Source: Gordius sp. MW1 (lineage: Eukaryota > Nematomorpha > Gordioida > Gordea > Gordiidae). Taken from it: a stretch of 64,000 nucleotides of DNA. Location: positions 16,638,001 through 16,702,000 of the forward strand of contig OZ038530.1 of assembly GCA_964036665.1 (NCBI GenBank). Direction: 5' to 3'. How positions within the stretch are numbered: the first letter of the stretch is position 1; each line of letters starts with the position of its first letter. Below the pieces are notes generated by a model that worked only from the letters and a program-made list of their open reading frames with translations, was not told the DNA's origin and did no database searches. The position numbers and the translations under genes were made by a program. Positions 57,408 through 64,000 of the stretch are shown here, piece after piece.

Positions 57408-57789
57408 GTTAATATCTATAAAAATAAAATATTATCTAATTATGATTATTAAATTACTTAAAAAATATTATAAACAACTGTTTTTTCATAATTAAAACTT
57501 TTATTATCTTTAATATAAGAAAATAATTTATAATCATATGTTTACAAATTATATGCATCATTCATGAAAGTGTCGGACGCCTGTACCAGGATTCATGCCC
57601 AAAATTCAATGAGACAAAATAGAATGGTTACAGTCTAAAATGCCACGCTCAATATCACGGAAAATCAAATCTCAAATGGGGAGGGAATTTGATGTGCATC
57701 TAATCCTAACCTAAAACGCTGACCTAAAACACTACCCTGAACCTTAACCCTGTCCCTTAAAGTTTTATAGTGCAGCAATAATTGTTAAA

Positions 57790-57905
57790 TGCATACGCAT
57801 GCGCATTATTAAAATGGGCAGCTATCTGATTGGTTTGTTAAAGGCATACGCATGCGCATTATAAGATCTTGAAACGGTTTCAAGATCTTGAAACCGTTTC
57901 AAGCT
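57790..57905 (+). repeat. gcatacgcatgcgcatta duplicates and ttgaaacggtttcaa palindromes
   Basis: The word gcatacgcatgcgcatta occurs at 57792 and 57843. It is followed by aagatcttgaaacggtttc and a second ttgaaaccgtttcaag, two perfect palindromes in tandem (57863-57903). Non-coding. Confidence 0.7.
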
Positions 57906-58188
57906 ATTTGTATTTTGTCCCATTGTATTTTGGGAAAATACCTGTACCAGAACCTTTCGGAATAGGTAATAGGAAAAGGAAAAACAGCTGATTAAAAAAT
58001 ATAAGACTTTTTTTGTTACAAAATTCGGATTAACATTATTTTTCAAATAAATAAATAAAAGGGTCTTTAAAATTGAACGAACGTTAAATTCGAACGCGTT
58101 CACGTTCAAAGTTCACCCAAAAAAAAGAAACGCCGTTCATCGATTTTCAAAAAATTTGAACGCGTTCATTCACAACACTAATAAATGT

Positions 58189-58923
58189 TAAATTATGTGC
58201 ACACTTATTTGTATTATAATCCAGGCGCTTAGCCAAAATTTTTTCAAGGGGGGGGGGGAAATTGCCAATAATTTTTTTTAAACAAATTTATTATTAATTT
58301 AAAATAAATGAAGCCCGCTTCCCGGCCCCATCGGTCTAGCTCTAGGAACCCAGCAGGCAACAATCGTCGGGCACCATAACAAGATTGGGGCCATGCGGGC
58401 TAAATGAGATTTTATATAGTTTTTTTTCACTTAATTATTTAAAAATTAAAGAATTGAATCAAAATTTGTAAAAGCATGACAAAATTAATGATTGAAATTT
58501 AAAGTCAGCATTTTAAGCCTCGCTGTTCGGACAGCTCTAGTCATTTGGGCATGGCCGACCGGACTCTTAGAAGGGTTTCGGCGAGTCCTGGTAGGCAATT
58601 TAATTATTAGACCATGATGGGCTCTGGAAGAAATTTTTAATATGATCAATGATAGAGATATTAATTTTATGTAAAAGACTGTTATAATAAATAGTCCTTT
58701 AATTTTCATTTGCCTAGTCGAAGTAGGAGCATTTCTTATGATTTCTTGATATTGCAAATTTATTCCTTCAATGTCTTAAAATCGTATCTTTTAAATAACG
58801 TCTTGAGTATGGAAAAACTAAGATTATTAATGCATGAGGTGTTGGGACGACAAAAAAGTGGGGTTAAAGCTTTTTGCATAAAATTTATTTTAAAAACAAA
58901 AGGTATAAATATAAGTTTTTATA
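58189..58923. other. Stretch without a gene; partial ggcgtagcc-like repeat
   Basis: Near 58222 gcgcttagccaaaattttt followed by a run of G recalls the ggcgtagcc family but is truncated. The remainder is AT-rich without supportable frames. Confidence 0.35.
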
Positions 58924-59002
58924 TTAGTGTCTTCCATTCCCGAGCGCAAACATCGCGTTCGTTGATTTGTAAGTTATTGTTTACAAATATAACACGCCCC
59001 TT

Positions 59003-59847
59003 GGGTGGCCAGTCAACTTGCCGAATCGAATGTCTCAAGGTAAAAAATGTCCCCCAACTGTGGTATACGTGTATACCACGTAACCATATGTTGGTATATC
59101 GCGTTTTAATGTCCGCGGTATACTTTGATCTTACTTAGATTTATTTTATTAATATTAATGTAAAAGGGTTAAAGAACGGTTCTGCAATCCTTATAATTAA
59201 AAAAAGGAATTGGTCAAAGGAAGGCATTTTTACCGCGGGTTAACCTAGACGCGGAAGTGGCTAATTTTCTTTGACGCTTACTTTTTTTAATTACTTTTTA
59301 TTTTAATTTTTAACCCAGCCACATATGGAACTCATTTTTGCAGCCCCGTCTGAAGATTTCCCGTACATTGCTCGTTCAATCAAGTCCACCACCCCGGGAA
59401 GATTCAACAGCTATAAAAGCGAAACCCCATGTCAATAATTCAGTCCTTATAAATTTTTTCCAAAACTTTTTACTCTTCCTAAATCCTTGTAATTGTCCCC
59501 AATCCCTACATCTTTCCCCTTTTATTGTAATTTTCCCGAAACATTTCAATTTTACCGTCGCCAATTATTTTAATTGTAAATCGCCTTTAATTGTAAATAT
59601 TTAGACGTATTAGCGTAAATAAAGTTATTTTAAATCCTTCGCTCAGCCTTTTTTCCCTCGCCAGCCATTACACCAACAAAAAAGCTTAATAATCATTTGG
59701 TATTAATTTAGGTATTTTTTAAAATAAAATTCATAATTATTATAAAAGGGACACAAATTAGGGCCTTTTTTAAAATAATGGGGAGATGGTCGTTATTGTC
59801 CCAGGGTGAATTCGGATGGTTTTCGGCGAGTTGATAGGGCACCCACG
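59003..59847. mobile_element. TIR DNA element inserted in the left arm of the foldback
   Basis: The termini gggtggccagtcaacttgcc and ggcgagttgatagggcaccc are inverted with a few mismatches. The uninterrupted right arm shows the empty site aacacgccttgcac, so the insertion point is clear. Flanks cacgccccttg and cacgccttgc suggest an 8-10 bp duplication that I cannot fix exactly. The interior has a tataaaag box and an AATAAA signal but no long frame. Confidence 0.55.
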
Positions 59848-60224
59848 CCTTGCACTTCCAATTTTTGAATTATTACCGTAATCCATCTGATATTAAATAT
59901 TATTATTTTTACATTAAATTAACCTTTTGTTGTATTTCTTTCTGATAGAAAGGTATTAATATATTTATTAATTATTTTTCAGATCAAATCAATCATATTT
60001 TTGAATTTTTACTCTATTTAATCAAATAGTGCTTTTACCTTTTTCTGGTATTACCATTTGATATAATGGTATGTTAAATATATACATTAACTATTTTTTA
60101 GATTTATATATTTGAAAATTATTTTAAGTCAATTATTCCTTTACATTAAATTTACTTTGGATTACTTTCTGTTTATGATATAATGATATGATAAATATAT
60201 TAACCTTTATCCTAGGTTAAAATA

Positions 60225-60622
60225 TATTTTAAAGAATTATATGAAGATTCTGTGCTTGCCAATTATGATATGTCAGCTTCAGTTTTATTATCTAAAGATG
60301 ATGAAGATGTTATTCATATTTAAATATAAAGTTGTAAAATTTAGTTGCAGATGGTGGGAAACAATACATAAGCCATTCCAAGGAGCAGCGTAAATGCTCA
60401 ACACAAAGAAATGGGCATGGGAGGTTTTTTTCATTTAACATCAAACAATAGTTCTCACTACTCATTGACAAGTTTAATCAGAACCATATTTTTATAGAAA
60501 CAAAAACTTGATGAGGCTGAAATAGATTTACCAGGTAGTAGCTTGGGAATGGATTGTAAAATTACAAAATCTTTTAAGAGGGAAATCACACCAAAAAATA
60601 AGCACAGCACTGATGTTTAATT
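60225..60622 (+). pseudogene. Exon-like remnants in the left foldback arm
   Basis: Two open, protein-like stretches: one near 60238 reading ELYEDSVLANYDMSASVLLS before a stop, and one near 60500-60620 beginning after a tttatag acceptor-like site, with KLDEAEIDLPGSSLGMDCK and FKREITPKNKH. The right arm, on the minus strand, has diverged counterparts (NKRKLNEAEIDLAGRSLGM, then FMREITPRDRH near 61400-61520). Conservation between the arms at the amino-acid level suggests a captured or duplicated gene fragment. The family is not recognised. Confidence 0.4.
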
Positions 60623-62432
60623 GCACGCAAACTATTAAGATCCCTAGTTTATGATTGATCTCCACAACAGTATGATGAAATACTACTTGTAATTACAAAA
60701 AACTTGTCAGAGGTGACAGCCTATTTTTATAATAAATGGATGTAATAATTAGGAATGGTCAATTGACTTAAGGAGGTCAACCTTAAACTATAAATTTTAC
60801 CAACAATCCTGTTGAATCTCATAATTGTATTCTCAAAATTATAATCAAAATGTATTCATCATTGGAGGAATTTTTTCTCAATTATATTCTTTGTATAAAA
60901 TTCATTGTACATTGAAAGAGATTACAAAATAGTGATGGAAGTAAACTCTAAGAGCATGCAAGTGGTTTTATCTGAGAGTGCAGAATGTAGCTTTCATGTT
61001 CTATTAACTAATTAAGCCTTTAACCTTGTGCTAGTGCAAATAAAAAATTTGAATCAGATTGATTCAATAACTAAAATTTCAGAAGATCACTTTTGATAGA
61101 TGGTCAGCTTTTTAATGTCACAAAAATTACATGCTCGTGTGGATTTAATGATGAATACTTTTTGACTATAGTTATAAGAATTCTATTGTGAGATTCAACA
61201 CGATTATTTGTAAAATTTAATAAGTTTAGGATTGACCTCCTTAAGGCCAATGACCATTCCTCCTTTATTTAATTCTATTTAATATAGGCTGTCAACTCTG
61301 ACAAATTTAAATTTGTTTGAGTAATATTTCATATTGTTGTGGAGATTTGGCATAAAGTAGGAATCTTAATAGGTTGAGAACAGTTGAACTAGATGTGCCT
61401 ATCCCTTGGTGTGATTTCTCTCATAAAATTTTGCAATTTTCTCATATTAGAATTCATTCCCAAGCTTCTACCTGCTAAATCTATTTCAGCCTCATTAAGC
61501 TTCCGTTTGTTGGGTATATGTTTATATATTTCAAATCTATAAAAACAAGTGATTAGCTATACTTGTTTCATGGTTATGGTTCTGATAAAACTTGTATAGA
61601 ACGAGTGAATGAAAACTTATGTTTGATTTGATGTTCTGAAATTAAACATATCTCCCCCATCCATTTTGTGTTCCATCTGCCCCTTGGAATGGTTTATGTA
61701 TCGTTTCCCACCCCTTTTTTAACTCAATTTTATATTTAAATGTGGATATAACACAGCATCAAATAAATCTTTAGATAAAAAAACTGAAGCTGATATGTAA
61801 TAATTGGCAAACACATCTTTATCTATTTTTTGCAACAGTAATACATTAATTCATTTAAAATATTTTAATCTAGGAAAATAGTTACTATGTATATATTTAT
61901 CATACCATTATATCAGAAAGTAATATCACAAAAAGTTGTAAAAGTAATAATTGGTTCAAAATAATTTTCAAATATATAAATCTAAAAAATAGTTAATGTA
62001 TATATTTATCATGCCATTATATCAGAAGGTAATACCACAAAGGGTTACTGTAAAAGCAATATTTGATGTTGTATAGAGTGGAGTAAAAATTAAAAATAAT
62101 AATTGATTTGATCTGAGGAAATAGTTAATATACATTTATCATACCTTTGAATCAGAAAGCAATACCACAAAAGGTTAATTTGATGTAAAAATAATATCTG
62201 ATATCATGTGGATTAGAGTAAAAATTTAAAAATGGAGGATTTAAAAAGAAGTGCAAGGCGTGTTATTATTTGCAAACAATAACATTTAACAAACGCGCTG
62301 TTTGTGCTCGGGAATGGAACCTTTAAGAACTGCGCTTTCACGATTCGTTATTTATCACTTGGAATCGAGAATACATAGCCTAGGCCTCTACTTACTAGCA
62401 TTGGAAAGGTCTGATGTTTTCACCGGTTAAAA

Positions 62433-62708
62433 ATGTTCAATCACGTTAATCAAGGCAGAGATGAAAAAGGCCGAAAAATATTCCACTACCACCAATACAG
62501 TTTTCATCCCCATGGTGGCTACCACTATTGGCAACCTAGATTCAGAGGCTCTTGCTTTCCCCAAACAAATCGGGAAAGCGATGACGAATTCTAGAACGTA
62601 AGGAATTCTTCTACATCAGGCGATCACTATGGAAATCGTCAAATCCAACACGATTTCCAACACGGATCAATGCCATCCATTCAGTTTTTAACTAGTTTTC
62701 TTTTGTAG
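62433..62708 (+). CDS. Small unidentified frame with one in-frame TAG
   Basis: An ATG at 62433 opens 53 codons, rich in His, Tyr, Gly and Arg (FHYHQYSFHPHGGYHYWQPR, then NRESDDEF), ending in TAG at 62592-62594. The same frame continues for 37 more protein-like codons (NSSTSGDHYGNRQIQHDFQH and onward) to a TAG at 62706-62708. The composition differs sharply from the surrounding AT-rich DNA. It could be the last exon of a host gene with a recent nonsense change, a short gene with an untranslated tail, or a pseudogene. No family is recognised. BAZ2 lies downstream on the other strand. Confidence 0.4.
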
Positions 62709-63125
62709 TATTTTATTTACCAATGTATTTTACCCATGTGCTTTTATTAATTAATTTGAATAAAATTAGAATATAAAGCGTCTTTCTTAGAAATTTGCAC
62801 AATCAAATTCGAAAACTTAATTAAAAAATGAAATGTATATATTACCTTTCCAGGTGTTTATAAGATTTAATATTTTAATTATAAACAAGCCTTTATTGAT
62901 AAATTTACAAAAAATAATTCGACGCCGAAATTTCTATATGATGAACGTAGTAAATGTCATGTTTTATACAACATTATATGAAACATGATGCGATAAATTC
63001 AATAAAAATTGCACACGAATATAAATTATTATTGATTACATAATATATATATGTACAATTTGTATAATTTTAGTTAATTTAATCAATGTTTGAAAGGATA
63101 GTCAGTGTATCAAATGAACGCTTGA

Positions 63126-63646
63126 TTATTGTGTGGTTAATACATTATAACTATGAGATGTAATGTTTAAAAAATATTTTCTTAATTCGTGCCCAGCTTT
63201 ACCAACAGTAGAATCATCTTCATTGAATAATTCGCAGTTATCAAAAATCAACTTGATGTCTTTCAAAAAATCTCCGTTACTATTGTATCTAAATAAATTA
63301 TACAATTTATCAACGATTAATATTTTGTGCAAAAAAGAAATATGGCAAAAACGCATATACTAAAAAATTATAATTTATTTTCCTTTTTATGATACGATCA
63401 TATTTGAAATTTACTAAGATTGCTTATTTTATAAGACTGATTTTATTTAGTTAATCAAATTTAGCAAGTTTAATTATAAAATTAACTTAGGGAATGAATT
63501 ACATATTTTGATTCAGCCTCATTTCTAATGTGTGAAGGTCCATGGGATTTTTAATGATCTTTTTGTATTGAGGGAACGCTCTGGTATTAACCGGTTGTAG
63601 AAAAGGCCAACTTTCCTTGTGTGACTTCAAATCAGCCAATATGTTT
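63126..63646 (-). CDS. BAZ2: BAZ2-type bromodomain, last two exons (partial gene)
   Basis: Chromatin-remodelling subunit; its C-terminal bromodomain binds acetyl-lysine on histones. Two exons are visible: 63503-63646 (NILADLKSHKESWPFLQPVN, then FPQYKKIIKNPMDLHTLEMR) and 63126-63288 (FLKDIKLIFDNCELFNEDDS, then VGKAGHELRKYF). Joined across a 214-bp intron in phase, they make helices Z to C of a bromodomain with the acetyl-lysine-binding Asn in FDNCELFNEDD. The WPF shelf and the DDSTVGKAGH segment favour BAZ2A/B (toutatis) over other bromodomain families. The protein ends 18 residues after the domain. The 5' part of the gene lies beyond the right edge. Confidence 0.85.
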
Positions 63647-64000
63647 CTAAATTTAATTACAATATAAAAAATAGGTTTATAGAAGCATTTAAATGTTTAA
63701 GCAGTTTATACTCTACAATAAAAGATATTTATTTTTATTTGTGTGCTTAGCAAAAAATTAAAACCATTACTATGGAAAATATTACAGAAGAATGTGATAC
63801 TTTATACAAAGTCAATTGATGTAATCAACCATATTAACCCTTTTAGCTGTTAAACTTTCACTAGTTATGACTAGTATCGTTGATATCCCCACAAAGGACT
63901 AAAGTTTTGTTAAATTTTAAAAAATTGCTCTATATTGTCAACCGATTAAAGCAATAACTTACACTCATTTTAACTCGTGAGTCAAATTGCCATTTACTAG
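63647..64000. other. Intron of the BAZ2-type gene, no further exon recognised
   Basis: AT-rich sequence upstream (minus strand) of the bromodomain exons. A possible exon at the extreme right edge could not be supported. Confidence 0.35.

Larger units (their letters stand above)
52700..57530 (+). repeat. Tandem copies of a unit of about 280 bp, split by LTR insertions
   Basis: The words catctttagcaattgcctct, ctaatgtataatcattta, gaacacttacaaaattgttt and tattactt-type ends occur in two clear copies, the first beginning before 52976 and the second near 53515. A diverged copy precedes them. The first clear copy is split by a solo LTR (52991-53249), and the second by the LTR element at 53686-57407, after which it resumes at 57408. 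Confidence 0.65.
47581..58180. mobile_element. 10.6-kb hAT-bounded composite unit
   Basis: The left end starts tagtgctgtaaac and carries tcgaacgcgttca words (47581-47675). The right end (58060-58180) carries the same gaacgcgttca words in inverted orientation and ends ttcattcacaacacta. The flanks ataaatgc (47573-47580) and ataaatgt (58181-58188) agree at 7 of 8 bases, as expected for a hAT target duplication. Between them lie several tandem arrays, a tRNA-like segment, a solo LTR and an LTR element, but no recognisable transposase. Without the LTR insertions it would be about 6.6 kb. I infer one large non-autonomous element. Two nearby elements of the same family with a chance flank match is the alternative. 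Confidence 0.65.
58924..62328. repeat. Giant foldback (inverted repeat) of 3.4 kb
   Basis: The outer tips are inverted copies: ttccattcccgagcgcaaac at 58930 and gctcgggaatggaa at 62310. They are followed inward by gttattgtttacaaa and its counterpart at 62280, then by arms 59848-60990 and 61010-62262. Shared inner words include cacgccttgcacttc, gaggctgaaatagattta, gcttgggaatg and ggtgggaaac. The left arm alone carries an inserted TIR element at 59003-59847. The arms have diverged by perhaps 15-25% by eye, so the inversion is not recent. Confidence 0.8.

Noticed and set aside
47581-58180. CRISPR-like interpretation of the spaced repeats at 49.5-50.5 kb
   Set aside because: The units are 98-130 bp, diverged throughout and part of a eukaryotic satellite; no constant repeat with unique spacers and no cas genes.

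Overview
The window is AT-rich eukaryotic DNA, most likely from an invertebrate animal. It has split host genes with animal orthologues, GT-AG introns and a very heavy load of transposable elements. Many introns are extremely short (33-43 bp). Nothing in the sequence lets me name the species. All gene calls rest on motifs and remembered family alignments; no search was run.

Host genes, left to right: the last exon of an unidentified gene at the left edge (1-114, +); the GDP-fucose transporter SLC35C1 (10097-12801, -, seven exons); the TLDc protein MEAK7/TLDC1 (19533-23887, +, nine exons); a serpin-like exon (24736-24947, -, uncertain); the CCCH zinc-finger protein ZC3H3 (26372-28252, -, seven exons including one of 17 bp); the U-box/cyclophilin ubiquitin ligase PPIL2 (41563-45971, +, five exons); a small unidentified reading frame (62433-62708, +); and the 3' end of a BAZ2-type bromodomain gene (63126-63646, -), which runs off the right edge. 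The exon models of the complete genes keep phase across every junction. They are unrelated housekeeping genes with no shared pathway.

Most other DNA is mobile. Several hAT-type DNA elements can be delimited to the base by 8-bp target duplications: 294-1230, 10659-11474, 26633-26815, 30268-32227, 34057-37421 (carrying an inverted copy of its own family at 34419-35922), 42104-42265, 46503-47247, and a 10.6-kb unit at 47581-58180. The last holds tandem arrays, a solo LTR and a young non-autonomous LTR element (53686-57407) with a zinc-knuckle frame and an unfamiliar multi-membrane-span frame. Old retroelement fossils lie at 1297-4378 (DIRS-like), 15241-18900 (Ty3/gypsy) and 29345-33660 (RT-like fragments). 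A LINE tail lies at 38950-39175.

The points I would look at first are: a hammerhead-ribozyme core inside a dispersed inverted-repeat element (5326-5405, with a decayed relative at 28711-28793); the 10.6-kb hAT-bounded unit and the odd LTR element it carries; the hAT-into-hAT self-insertion; and a 3.4-kb foldback at 58924-62328 whose two arms share exon-like reading frames.
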